A stretch of DNA of 64,000 nucleotides. It comes from Companilactobacillus musae (lineage in GTDB: Bacteria > Bacillota > Bacilli > Lactobacillales > Lactobacillaceae). Below, in pieces: positions 44,598 through 53,761 of this stretch. The translations under genes and the position numbers were made by a program. The stretch covers positions 62,001 through 126,000 of the forward strand of contig NZ_BIFW01000005.1 in the NCBI RefSeq assembly GCF_003967595.1, given 5' to 3'. The notes beneath the pieces are model-generated. The model saw nothing but the letters and a program-made list of their open reading frames with translations. It had not been told where the DNA came from and searched no databases. Position 1 is the stretch's first letter. Each line of letters begins with the position of its first letter.

Positions 44598-45954
44598 AAT
44601 TGCTTCTCCAATAACCGCCTTCTTGATCGACAGCAACTTGAGCAGCCAAGTTAAGATAATTAAATGGTTCATCAAAGTTAGGTGAAAATAGCATATCCAT
44701 AAATGCTAATTCGTCAATTGTGTTTTCGTTTTGGATTACAACTGATAAGGTATTAGCAGATTGTGATACTTCGTGGTCAGAAATAAGTTGTGCTCCTAAT
44801 ATTTTGCGACTGTTTTTATCGTAAACTAATTCAATTGTGATTTTTGCAGTAGTAGGCATAAAGTCAGGACGATAGTTTCCTTGATAAAAAGCACTACCAG
44901 CTTCAAAGTGGGCTGCTTTAGCCTTGGCTAAAGTTAATCCAGTACATGCGACGGTAGTATCGAAGAGTAACATTCCAGTAGTAGCTTGGGTACCGATAGA
45001 TTTTAAGCGTTTATCTAAAACGTTGATACCTGCGAGTGTACCTTGACGGACAGCGTGGGATGCTAAAGGAATATAAGCGCTACTTAGAGTTGGATTATAA
45101 TGTACTTCAGTATTATCACCTGCAGCGAAAATATCGGGGTCAGATGTACCCATGTATGGGTCCGTTATAATAGCACCATTTTTAGCAAGATTTATTTGTC
45201 CATTTAATAAATCGGACTGAGGAATAACACCTGGGCAGATAACAGCCATATCTGAATTATAAGTACCATTGGTTGTCGTGATTTCTAACTTTTCGTCAGA
45301 TAAGTCGCTGAGTTTAGTAACAGTTGTGTTTACTAAGACTTTGACACCTTTTTTGACCAATAAGTTTTGTATTTGTTTAGCAATTACAGGGTCAGTGTAT
45401 TCATCAAGTATTTGTGGTCCGCGTTGGATCAAAGTAACTTGATGACCTGATTTAATATATCCTTCGGCCAATTCAACACCAGCGTAACCACCACCGATGA
45501 TGGTAACTTGGTGACATTTTTGAGCAGCTGCGTATAATTCGTGAGCTTGGTCGCAGGTTTTGCAGAGCATTACTTTGGTATTTTCGACTCCAGTTATGGC
45601 AGGAATAGCAGTAATAGAACCTGTTGCCATAATTAACTTATCGTAAGTATCGTGAACTAATTCTTTGGTTTTTAAATCTTGTGCCAAAATAGTGTGTTCA
45701 TCAGCATCAATTCGGATAACGTCATGTTCCATTTTCATAGTGACGCCTTGTTTAATAAAGTCTTCAGGATCGGCGTAAAGAACATCGTCTAAGTTTTTTA
45801 CAGAGCCGCCTAAGTGTAAGTATGTACCGCAGGATAAATAAGAAATTTCGGCGTGTCGTTCGTAGACAGTGATTTCAGATTCGGGGTAATACTTTAGAAT
45901 TTGTTTAATGGCTGCAATACCCGCATGGGTACAGCCAATAATAGCTATTTTCAT
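44596..45954 (-). CDS. nox: NADH oxidase (H2O-forming type)
   Basis: 452 residues. N-terminal FAD motif IIGCTHAGIAAI, redox Cys42 in YLSCGTYLHLGG, NAD motif VTIIGGGYAGVELAEGY, FAD-binding IFAAGDNTEVHYN and a C-terminal dimerisation domain with LFSPNFDEPFNYLN. The single cysteine forms a sulfenate during reduction of O2 to water. It recycles NAD+ in aerobic growth and lowers oxygen. Related NADH peroxidases look similar, so peroxide as substrate is possible. No good ribosome site was found before the ATG. Confidence 0.88.
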   Translation of the reverse strand: MKIAIIGCTHAGIAAIKQILKYYPESEITVYERHAEISYLSCGTYLHLGGSVKNLDDVLYADPEDFIKQGVTMKMEHDVIRIDADEHTILAQDLKTKELVHDTYDKLIMATGSITAIPAITGVENTKVMLCKTCDQAHELYAAAQKCHQVTIIGGGYAGVELAEGYIKSGHQVTLIQRGPQILDEYTDPVIAKQIQNLLVKKGVKVLVNTTVTKLSDLSDEKLEITTTNGTYNSDMAVICPGVIPQSDLLNGQINLAKNGAIITDPYMGTSDPDIFAAGDNTEVHYNPTLSSAYIPLASHAVRQGTLAGINVLDKRLKSIGTQATTGMLLFDTTVACTGLTLAKAKAAHFEAGSAFYQGNYRPDFMPTTAKITIELVYDKNSRKILGAQLISDHEVSQSANTLSVVIQNENTIDELAFMDMLFSPNFDEPFNYLNLAAQVAVDQEGGYWRSN

Positions 45955-46098
45955 CTAATAGACCACAGCTTTCAAAGTATAATTAATTTATTTATATCGT
46001 GATATTGATATCATTTTGGTTTGAAGTATACTACGAGTATACAGTGATTGAGATAAATGTAAACTTATAATAAGTACATTGTGAAGGTGGCGGTGTGT

Positions 46099-46797
46099 GT
46101 GAAACCGATTTATCGATATTTTGTCCAACCGCAATTAGATATAAGAACTAAAACAGTATTTGGCTATGAGCTACTGATCAAGCAATTAACCTCTGAAGGG
46201 TGGCGTTTGCCGGAATCGTTTACTGATATCGACTCGCAAACTATGTCAAAATTATTGGTAGCCACGACTAAAATTTTGGGATTAAAAGTTCAATACTGCT
46301 CAGTTAACGTCAGTCGAGAACAGCTAATGGATACAACAGTAGCCAAGGCTATTATTCAGAGCCAAACGCAGTTGTACCCAGCTAAATTAGTGGTTGAATT
46401 GACAGAAGAAAATGGTCCTTGTAAATATCCTGATACTAGTTTGATTCCGTATTTGCGTAGTTTTATTGAACATGGAATGCAGATATCATTAGATGATGTA
46501 GGGACCGGTATTAACGATTTTAGAAGTATTCAAGAATTTTTACCGTTGGCTTCAGAAATAAAGTTTGCCTTACAGAATTTTCGGACCGGAATTAAAGACC
46601 CTAAGATTCAACAGAAATTACATTTTTGGCATGCAATTAGCCGAGAATATGGTCAACGTTTGATTCTTGAGGGTATAGAAGACGAAGACGATGCAGAATT
46701 AAGTAGCAGTTTTAATATTTATTTACGTCAAGGCTACTATTATGGAAAGCCACAGTTGTTAAGACTGCCAGGCGATCCAGTAGATATGGGCGCATAA
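46099..46797 (+). CDS. EAL-domain phosphodiesterase-like protein
   Basis: About 232 residues from a GTG at 46099, 8 nt after aaggtgg; a GTG at 46081 has no ribosome site. It is a stand-alone EAL domain: YELLIK (EAL loop, with E), VNVS (Asn), VELTEENG, LDDVGTGIND (the DD motif), EIKF (Lys), LEGIEDEDD and QGYYYGKP. Most metal and catalytic residues of active c-di-GMP phosphodiesterases are kept. No GGDEF protein is in the window. Whether it cleaves c-di-GMP is unproven. Confidence 0.8.
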   Translation: MKPIYRYFVQPQLDIRTKTVFGYELLIKQLTSEGWRLPESFTDIDSQTMSKLLVATTKILGLKVQYCSVNVSREQLMDTTVAKAIIQSQTQLYPAKLVVELTEENGPCKYPDTSLIPYLRSFIEHGMQISLDDVGTGINDFRSIQEFLPLASEIKFALQNFRTGIKDPKIQQKLHFWHAISREYGQRLILEGIEDEDDAELSSSFNIYLRQGYYYGKPQLLRLPGDPVDMGA

Positions 46798-46847
46798 AAA
46801 AACTAGTAATAAGAAGGGTAAATAACCTTTTTATTACTAGTTTTTTT
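46796..46847. terminator. Bidirectional terminator
   Basis: aaaaaactagtaataa / ttattactagtttttt with a 20-nt inner part also paired (agg / cct). Confidence 0.85.
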
Positions 46848-46853
46848 AATTCA

Positions 46854-47489
46854 TTAACTTAACAGAGTTAATGTAACTCGATTCAAACGCTTAGACAATT
46901 CAAACAATTTTTCGTAAGTTGGATCATTTTGGTAAAGTTCCATCTTATCTTTCAGCTGTTTCTGTTCAAATTGTGAGAAGTAAAATTTCAAATCGTGGTT
47001 GCCATAAAGTGTTGCTAGTAGGGCAAAGGCCTCGGGTGAAATCTTTTCAGCTGTTAAAATTTCTTTACGCAAGTCAGCGACTAATTCACGTTTAACATTA
47101 CGGTTAGGTAAGTAGTTGTTAGTCTTGAAAACTAAACCAGTAACGGCTTTAGTTACATCGACCTTATCAACAAGCGAATCACCGATCTCATTGTAAATAA
47201 TACGAGTGATCTTTTCGTTAGTAGCCATTGCACGAAGAACGTGAGTAACGCTTTTGCCTTGATTCTTGTTAATGATTTGGAAAAATTCGTTTAGATATTT
47301 TTTGTCGTCTGGCAAAACCTTATTAATGATGACACTGTTGTCGGTTAAATCGATAATGTCATTTAGTGCAAGATCAAAAAATGAACTTTCAGCTAAATAG
47401 GCACGACGTCTGGTATTCTTAAAAATACGAATACTACCTTTTTCGTTACACGATAAAATAAAATATTTTTGAGGAATATTTAAATCCAT
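46854..47489 (-). CDS. GPP34-like or unknown cytoplasmic protein
   Basis: 211 residues from the ATG at 47489 (aaggag 6 nt before); an earlier ATG at 47504 overlaps the upstream gene. Soluble and helical. YFILSCNEKG, RRRAYLAESSFFDLALNDI, VIINKVLPDDKKYLNEFF and FKTNNYLP loosely follow the GPP34/GOLPH3 fold pattern (helix-rich with an LExSFFDL-type segment). Not certain. It follows an SGNH hydrolase gene, with which it is probably coexpressed; such proteins in eukaryotes bind phosphoinositides. Confidence 0.45.
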   Translation of the reverse strand: MDLNIPQKYFILSCNEKGSIRIFKNTRRRAYLAESSFFDLALNDIIDLTDNSVIINKVLPDDKKYLNEFFQIINKNQGKSVTHVLRAMATNEKITRIIYNEIGDSLVDKVDVTKAVTGLVFKTNNYLPNRNVKRELVADLRKEILTAEKISPEAFALLATLYGNHDLKFYFSQFEQKQLKDKMELYQNDPTYEKLFELSKRLNRVTLTLLS

Positions 47490-47500
47490 AAAGTGCTCCT

Positions 47501-48082
47501 TCAATTCGACACTAGCTCTTTTGATTTGGCTAGCGTGGCTTTAATTTCTGGTATTAACTCGTCTTCTAAGAGATTATAACCTTGCTTGGTAAAGTGCAAC
47601 CCGTCAGACTGCAACAACTCCTTGAGATCAGTACGGTTAGCCATATCGTGTAAGATATCGATATACGATACGTCTAGTTGCTTACTGAGATGTTCCGTAA
47701 CTAATTCAAATTGTAGTTGGCGTGTCCAAGGTCTAGTAGGGTTAATGCGCCAATCAATATAGGGAGGAGAGAGCAAGATAACTCGCTGATTTCCTAAAGT
47801 ATCTATTATACTGCATAGATTAGCCGCAAATTTACCTGGTTTGATTTCATCGTCTGTCGAAATGTCATTAGCACCGAATCCCAAAATAACAATTGCAGGA
47901 TCTAGTCTTTTGACGCGATCAACACGTGTCATAGCATTATTGGTTTTGTAGTCGGCAATCGACATGTTAATGACTTCATAGCCTGGAAAGTCTTTCCTGA
48001 TGGATTTAGCTAAAGTATCACTAGCCTTTCCATCACGAAATCCCATCAAGGTCGAGTCCCCAAATAATACTATTCTCTTCAT
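47501..48082 (-). CDS. SGNH/GDSL-family hydrolase
   Basis: 193 residues. Block I has the nucleophile Ser10 in LFGDSTLMGF, block III GFGANDIS and block V DGLHFTKQGY with Asp and His of the catalytic triad. No signal peptide, so cytoplasmic. Family members hydrolyse esters of acyl or acetyl groups on sugars, lipids or cofactors. Its stop lies 11 bp before the following gene's start, indicating an operon. Confidence 0.88.
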   Translation of the reverse strand: MKRIVLFGDSTLMGFRDGKASDTLAKSIRKDFPGYEVINMSIADYKTNNAMTRVDRVKRLDPAIVILGFGANDISTDDEIKPGKFAANLCSIIDTLGNQRVILLSPPYIDWRINPTRPWTRQLQFELVTEHLSKQLDVSYIDILHDMANRTDLKELLQSDGLHFTKQGYNLLEDELIPEIKATLAKSKELVSN

Positions 48083-48174
48083 ATATTGTTTCCTTTTTTA
48101 AAAAAGTTCTATACTATACTAGAATACCAGATATTTAATAAAAGTTAATTACTATATTAAGCAGGTTTAACAAT

Positions 48175-49101
48175 ATGAAGAATTTAGCTAACTATGATGA
48201 ATTTACTCGAAAGCAATGGGAAAACTTCCACGGTGAATATACCAAGCAGGCGATAACTGATGGAGAGTTGCGTAAGATCAAATCTTTGGATGATGAAATT
48301 TCAATTGACGATGTGCGTTCAATCTATGCGCCAATTCGTCACTTACTTCATATTTATCTGAAGAATTATCGCAAATTGACTAAATTAAAAAATGAGTTTA
48401 TTGACGGATCAACACGTAAGATACCCTTTATTATTGGTGTTTCCGGTTCAGTTGCTGTGGGAAAAAGTACCACTGCTCGATTATTGAAGATAATGTTGGA
48501 AAGAGCTTATCCACAATATAAGGTTTCCCAGATGACGACAGACGGATTTTTATATCCCAGTAAGATTCTGAAAGAACGTAATTTAATGAGTAAAAAAGGT
48601 TTTCCAGAAACTTATGATATGGGAAAGCTTTTGAACTTTTTGGGTGAAGTTAAGACCAAGGGTGGACGTATCAAGTATCCACTTTATTCTCATAATATTT
48701 ATGATATTATCCCGGGTAAATATGAAGAAACAGATAATCCAGATATTTTGATCGTTGAAGGTATAAATGTATTACAATTGCCTCAGAATGAGCAGATCTA
48801 TGTCAGTGATTTCTTTGATTTTTCAATTTATATTGATGCTGAAGAAAAAGATATTGAGGAATGGTTCTTGAAACGTTTCGAAACACTGTTAGATTTGGCT
48901 AGAAACGATCCTAACAGTTATTACTACCAATTCACCCAGATGCCTGAAAAAGACGCTATGAAGATGGCAAGAAACGTTTGGGACACAATCAATTATCCTA
49001 ATTTGCGTGATTATATCAGACCTACTAGAAACCGAGCAGACTTGATTTTGCACAAATCTGAAGATCATCAAATTGATAAAATTTACCTAAGAAAATATTA
49101 A
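48175..49101 (+). CDS. coaA: Pantothenate kinase, type I
   Basis: 308 residues, the usual CoaA length. Walker A IGVSGSVAVGKSTTARLL (about 90-107), SQMTTDGFLYP, KKGFPETYDM, and the C-terminal FDFSIYIDAEEKDIEEWFLKRFETL. It phosphorylates pantothenate in the first step of CoA synthesis. Followed within 60 bp by guaA, possibly in one transcript. Confidence 0.95.
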   Translation: MKNLANYDEFTRKQWENFHGEYTKQAITDGELRKIKSLDDEISIDDVRSIYAPIRHLLHIYLKNYRKLTKLKNEFIDGSTRKIPFIIGVSGSVAVGKSTTARLLKIMLERAYPQYKVSQMTTDGFLYPSKILKERNLMSKKGFPETYDMGKLLNFLGEVKTKGGRIKYPLYSHNIYDIIPGKYEETDNPDILIVEGINVLQLPQNEQIYVSDFFDFSIYIDAEEKDIEEWFLKRFETLLDLARNDPNSYYYQFTQMPEKDAMKMARNVWDTINYPNLRDYIRPTRNRADLILHKSEDHQIDKIYLRKY

Positions 49102-49173
49102 GCGCTAACAATATATGACATGGAACTAAATTTCGTATACAATAGAAGAAATAAAAAAATGGGGGAAATTGAT

Positions 49174-50724
49174 TTGAGCAAGCAATGGCCTGATGCTGAT
49201 AGCATCATCGTTCTAGACTACGGTAGTCAATATAACCAATTGATTACTCGTCGTATCAGAGATATTGGTATTTACTCTGAATTACTACCAAACACTATTA
49301 CTGCTGCAGAAGTTAAAGAAATCAATCCTAAAGGTATTATTCTTTCTGGTGGACCAATGAGTGTCTACGATAAAGATGCCTTTTCAATCGACCAAGACAT
49401 TTACAAGTTAGGTATTCCTATCTTAGGTATCTGTTACGGTATGCAATTGATGTCTTATAACCTTGGCGGTAAGGTTGAATCAGCTGACAACCGAGAATAT
49501 GGTCGTGCTGATATTACTGTTGTGGATGATAATTCTGTACTATTCAAAGGATTGCCTGAAAAGCAATACGTTTGGATGAGTCATGGTGACCTTGTTAAAG
49601 AAGCACCTACTGGCTTCAAGGTTGTCGCAACAAGTAAAAACGCACCTATTTCATCAATCGCTGATGATGAACATAAAATGTATGGTGTTCAATTCCATAC
49701 CGAAGTTAGAAATACTGAATTCGGTTCAGAAATTTTGAAACACTTTGCCTTTGATGTTTGTGAAGCAAAAGCTAACTGGTCAATGGATGATTTCATTGAT
49801 CAACAAATTCAAAAGATTCGTGACACAGTTGGTGACAAGAAGGTTCTTCTTGGTTTATCAGGTGGTGTTGATTCTTCTGTTGTTGGTGTTTTGTTGCACA
49901 AAGCTATCGGTACACAATTGACAAGTATCTTCGTTGATCATGGTCTTCTTCGTAAGAATGAAGCCGATCAAGTTATGGATAGTTTGAAGGGTAAGTTTGG
50001 TTTGAACATCATCAAAGTTGATGCTCAAAAACGTTTCTTAGACAAACTTGCTGGAGTAACTGATCCTGAAAAGAAACGTAAGATTATCGGTAACGAGTTT
50101 ATCCAAGTGTTCAACGATGAAGCTCAAAAGCTTGATGGTATTGACTTCTTGGCACAAGGTACACTTTATACTGATGTTATCGAAAGTGGTACAAGTACTG
50201 CTCAAACAATTAAATCTCACCATAACGTTGGTGGACTTCCAGAGGACATGCACTTCAAGTTGATCGAACCACTTCGGACATTGTTCAAGGATGAAACACG
50301 TGAATTAGGTGAAAAACTAGGTATGCCTCACGAGTTAGTATGGCGTCAACCATTCCCAGGACCAGGTCTTGGAATTCGTGTAATCGGTGAAGTTACCGAA
50401 GAAAAATTACAAATCGTTCGTGATAGTGATTGGGTTCTTCGTGACGAAATCGCTAAGAATGGCCTAGATGAAAAGATTTGGCAATACTTCACAGTCTTGC
50501 CAGGTATTCGTTCAGTTGGTGTCATGGGTGATGGTAGAACATACGATTATACAATCGGAATTCGTGCCGTTACATCTATTGATGGTATGACAGCTGACTT
50601 TGCTCAGATTCCATGGGATGTACTTCAAAAGATCTCAGTTAGAATCGTAAACGAAGTCGACCATGTCAACCGTGTAGTTTATGATATTACTTCTAAGCCG
50701 CCCGCAACTATTGAGTGGGAATAA
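49174..50724 (+). CDS. guaA: GMP synthase (glutamine-hydrolysing)
   Basis: 516 residues from the TTG at 49174 (gggggaa 7 nt before); the frame extends upstream to 49120 but the homologous N-terminus begins at this point. Class I glutamine amidotransferase with Cys in GICYGMQLM, the PPi-binding [10 protein letters not shown] of the ATP pyrophosphatase, and the C-terminal [15 protein letters not shown]-type dimer region. It converts XMP to GMP using glutamine. No purine riboswitch was seen upstream. Confidence 0.95.
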   Translation: MSKQWPDADSIIVLDYGSQYNQLITRRIRDIGIYSELLPNTITAAEVKEINPKGIILSGGPMSVYDKDAFSIDQDIYKLGIPILGICYGMQLMSYNLGGKVESADNREYGRADITVVDDNSVLFKGLPEKQYVWMSHGDLVKEAPTGFKVVATSKNAPISSIADDEHKMYGVQFHTEVRNTEFGSEILKHFAFDVCEAKANWSMDDFIDQQIQKIRDTVGDKKVLLGLSGGVDSSVVGVLLHKAIGTQLTSIFVDHGLLRKNEADQVMDSLKGKFGLNIIKVDAQKRFLDKLAGVTDPEKKRKIIGNEFIQVFNDEAQKLDGIDFLAQGTLYTDVIESGTSTAQTIKSHHNVGGLPEDMHFKLIEPLRTLFKDETRELGEKLGMPHELVWRQPFPGPGLGIRVIGEVTEEKLQIVRDSDWVLRDEIAKNGLDEKIWQYFTVLPGIRSVGVMGDGRTYDYTIGIRAVTSIDGMTADFAQIPWDVLQKISVRIVNEVDHVNRVVYDITSKPPATIEWE

Positions 50725-50741
50725 TATTCCGTAGAAAATAT

Positions 50742-50781
50742 AAGAGCGTCTCTGAAATTTAATTCAGGGATGCTCTTTTTT
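50742..50781 (+). terminator. Terminator of guaA
   Basis: agagcgtctctgaa / ttcagggatgctct stem with a T6 run. Confidence 0.85.
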
Positions 50782-50955
50782 ACATTACTTAAGTTGTTCT
50801 CAAAAATATAGAATAACTCAAGTGATTACTCTAGGAGGCAGTAGTTTCTTTAAAAAATTATGGGATTGTATGTTCTCTTTATTGGATTTTTTAAAATAGT
50901 ACAATCAAATTAGCATTCTTAGATTTAAAAATTATTCTTTAGAGGTGAATTACTA

Positions 50956-51933
50956 TTGTCAGATAATAACGGTGGAGCGATAGCAATTAAAGGATTTGAC
51001 TTTCAGGCAATGACAGTAGTTTTTTTTGCTGTAAAAAATATTAATGATGATAATTTTAACGTATATATTGAATCAGAAGAAGATTTTACTTTAAATAAAG
51101 CAGAAGATAAGGCCTATGTGCAGGTTAAAAGTATGGCATTATCCGTAAAAAAATTGACCAAAATATCAAAAAAAGCTAAAAAATCAATATTAGAAAAAAA
51201 CTTAGAAGCGGGAAATGAAGGGGAATATTTAATATATTTAAAAGAAATGGCAAAACAAGATTTAAATCAAATGGAGAGGGTTGATGATTCATTTATAAAA
51301 GATGATGCCTATGTATTTTCTGATAGTCAAAGATTGGAAATAATAAGTCAGTTTAAAAAGGATAAGGTCGATAAATCAATAGTTGAAAGAGTACAGAAAT
51401 CTAGGGTATTTGTATCTAAGTTTTTGGATAATTTAAACGATGCACGCATTTATATGATAGGACTAATGAATGATAATCAAATAGATATAACAGATAATAG
51501 GGCTAATTTGGCATTGAATGAATTGTTTATTTTAATACATGAGAAAGCAGAATATATTGTAAAAAAGGGGCATGAACGAAGGGACTATGAGAAAAAGAAA
51601 TTAACAAGTAAAGATTTAGGTCATATATTTACAAAAACTAAAAGTAGGGATTATTTTAAGGACTTTTTAGAAGATACCAATTATTCGTTTTTGCAAAAAG
51701 AAAAAATTAAAAGAGCGAGAGAAGTATTATTTACGGAGTATTATTCAGCTAGAAAAAATATGGATAAGGTATTTAGTTCCTATGATTTAGATGATGATTG
51801 TACTAGTAATGAATTAATAGAGAAAATGAAGTCAAAGTTGGATAATGATGAGTCTAACTATGGAGATTGTGAAAGATTTGTTAAAATTGCATTAATTATT
51901 GACTATATTTCAGAAAGAGCAGCAAATTTATGA
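50956..51933 (+). CDS. Cap4-like PD-(D/E)xK nuclease of an SMC/ABC defence-like module
   Basis: 325 residues. The first ~60 residues fit Cap4/DUF4297-like nucleases of the PD-(D/E)xK type: GGAIAIKGFDFQ opening, a putative metal-binding Asp43 in ESEEDF and QVK (Gln56-x-Lys58). The rest is helical and very Lys-rich, with no match I recognise. Its stop overlaps the next gene, an SMC-like ATPase, by 4 bp, typical of an obligatory pair. Such pairs occur in Lamassu and ABC-three-component anti-phage systems, where the nuclease is the effector. Base use is AT-richer than the flanking guaA gene. Start TTG at 50956, gaggtg upstream. Confidence 0.7.
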   Translation: MSDNNGGAIAIKGFDFQAMTVVFFAVKNINDDNFNVYIESEEDFTLNKAEDKAYVQVKSMALSVKKLTKISKKAKKSILEKNLEAGNEGEYLIYLKEMAKQDLNQMERVDDSFIKDDAYVFSDSQRLEIISQFKKDKVDKSIVERVQKSRVFVSKFLDNLNDARIYMIGLMNDNQIDITDNRANLALNELFILIHEKAEYIVKKGHERRDYEKKKLTSKDLGHIFTKTKSRDYFKDFLEDTNYSFLQKEKIKRAREVLFTEYYSARKNMDKVFSSYDLDDDCTSNELIEKMKSKLDNDESNYGDCERFVKIALIIDYISERAANL

Positions 51934-53603
51934 AAAGACTTACCATAAAAAAATTGATTATCATGGATTATAAGGAAAAAAAAGCTCAGAGTTTTCAATT
52001 TGATGATCATATCAATATTATAACTAGTAAGATGTCATCTACGGGAAAATCAAGTTTAATAAAATCTATTTTTTATTCCCTGGGATTTGATATAAAAAAG
52101 TTTCCTAATGAGTGGAATTCTAATCAGATGCTATTCAAAGAGTACATTGATATTGATGGAAATGAACATTCTATTCTTAGAAACAAAAATTATTTTAAAG
52201 TGGATAATGAGAAAATATTTAGTTATAAAGATTATGCTAAGTGGTTAGCTAGTCAAATGGATTTTGAATTGGAAATACAATTGTCAAAAAGTAAAAGGTT
52301 TGAATCAGTTTATCCAACTGAAATGCTATTAATGAATTATATTGATCAGGATAAATCTTGGGATGGTTATCTATATAAGAATGTATCTGACTCTTTAAAT
52401 AGATATGGAAGTAGTAAAGCAGTTAAAGAAATTGTAGATTATGATTTGGGCATTTCTAATAAAGAAATAATACAATTAAAAGATAAAAAAACATCTTTTA
52501 ATAAGCAAAAAAAAGATAAAGAATCGGAATTAACAACTTTAAACAAATTGAATGATGACTTTAAAAGTAAGTACGAAGAAAATGTTGTTCCAATCGATTT
52601 AGAAAAAGTAAAAAAAGATTTGGAAAATCAAAAAGTACAGATGGAAATATCAAATAAGGAAATAAATAAATCGTATTCTAAAATTCATAACATTAGATCA
52701 AAGATTAGTATTAAATTTCAAGATATTGAAGAACTCAATAAAATAAAAAACCAGAATGCAAATAGAATTAAGAAAATATCAAATAAAAATGGTGAATGTA
52801 GTTACTGTCATTCGAAACTAACGGTAGAACAATCACTTTCAAGGTTAGAATTGAATAACAATATCTTTGATATACAATTTGACATTTTAAAGAAACAAAA
52901 TGAGTTGAATTTATTAAAAAAAGAAGAAAGTAGTCTTCAAAAAGAATTGGATTCTAAAATAAAAAAATTCGATGTTTTAGGTAATGAAGAAAAGTTTGCT
53001 AAGGATAAATCGAATATGGATAAGTATATTGATATTCAAGTTTCTAAAGAAATTCAAAGAAAATATAGCAATCAAATTACTAACTCATTAGAAGAAATAG
53101 AACAAACAAAAAAAGAAATAAATAAGTTATCCTATCAAATAAGTAAACTGAATAAGCAAATGAATAATAAAAAACGAGAAATAATAACCTATTTTGATGA
53201 GCAACTAACTGAGCTTTCTATTAATCTAAGTGAACCTAAGATTTCAAATATAAAATTTGGCGACTTTAAGGAAATAGAAGGTAGTGGAACGGAAAATAAT
53301 AGAGCTATTTTAGGAGCTTATTTATCTTATTTTAGAACGTTAAATTGTTATGGAAATCATCAATTTCCTTTTGGCCTAGATTCAGTAATTAAAACGGAAA
53401 TTGATGGTGTTTCTTTAAATGAGATATACAAAGCAGTAGAGCATTATTTTTTAGAACTAGATAATCAAATTTTCTTTGTTGCTTTAGAAGAGAATCTGGA
53501 TTCTATAAAAACAAATTATAAAAAAATAGAATTAACAAAACCAATTTTATCAACACATAAGTATGATGAATTATTGAAAGAAATGTCGTCATGGTTGGAA
53601 TAA
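51930..53603 (+). CDS. SMC/Rad50-like ABC ATPase of the defence-like module
   Basis: 557 residues, small for an SMC. An altered Walker A (ITSKMSSTGKSSLIKS, lacking the first Gly), two coiled-coil arms (about 170-280 and 300-400), a CxxC zinc-hook-like hinge (Cys290, Cys293 in GECSYCHSKLT), a degenerate ABC signature (GSGTENNRAILGAYLSYF, about 449) and a Walker-B-like segment FPFGLDSVIKTEID. The dimerised ATPase would sense DNA structure or phage activity and unleash the nuclease. Related families: ABC-3C ATPases and LmuB. AT-rich composition suggests horizontal transfer. Confidence 0.75.
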   Translation: MKRLTIKKLIIMDYKEKKAQSFQFDDHINIITSKMSSTGKSSLIKSIFYSLGFDIKKFPNEWNSNQMLFKEYIDIDGNEHSILRNKNYFKVDNEKIFSYKDYAKWLASQMDFELEIQLSKSKRFESVYPTEMLLMNYIDQDKSWDGYLYKNVSDSLNRYGSSKAVKEIVDYDLGISNKEIIQLKDKKTSFNKQKKDKESELTTLNKLNDDFKSKYEENVVPIDLEKVKKDLENQKVQMEISNKEINKSYSKIHNIRSKISIKFQDIEELNKIKNQNANRIKKISNKNGECSYCHSKLTVEQSLSRLELNNNIFDIQFDILKKQNELNLLKKEESSLQKELDSKIKKFDVLGNEEKFAKDKSNMDKYIDIQVSKEIQRKYSNQITNSLEEIEQTKKEINKLSYQISKLNKQMNNKKREIITYFDEQLTELSINLSEPKISNIKFGDFKEIEGSGTENNRAILGAYLSYFRTLNCYGNHQFPFGLDSVIKTEIDGVSLNEIYKAVEHYFLELDNQIFFVALEENLDSIKTNYKKIELTKPILSTHKYDELLKEMSSWLE

Positions 53604-53714
53604 TTTAGAATTGAATTATTTCTTAGAAATATACAAAAATTCTCCCAAAATTTTAAATAATAATTTTAACCATTTGAAAACTTATAGATTTGTTTGATAC
53701 TTTTTATATATGCA

Positions 53715-53749
53715 TAAAAAAATCCCAAACTGAATCTCAGCTTGGGATC
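53715..53749 (-). terminator. Terminator of the CAP/SLAP gene
   Basis: Minus strand atcccaagctga / tcagtttgggat hairpin followed by seven U. Confidence 0.85.
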
Positions 53750-53761
53750 TGGGACAATATT

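Noticed and set aside
49094-49107. cre-like sequence after coaA
   Set aside because: Two mismatches at fixed positions and no promoter nearby.
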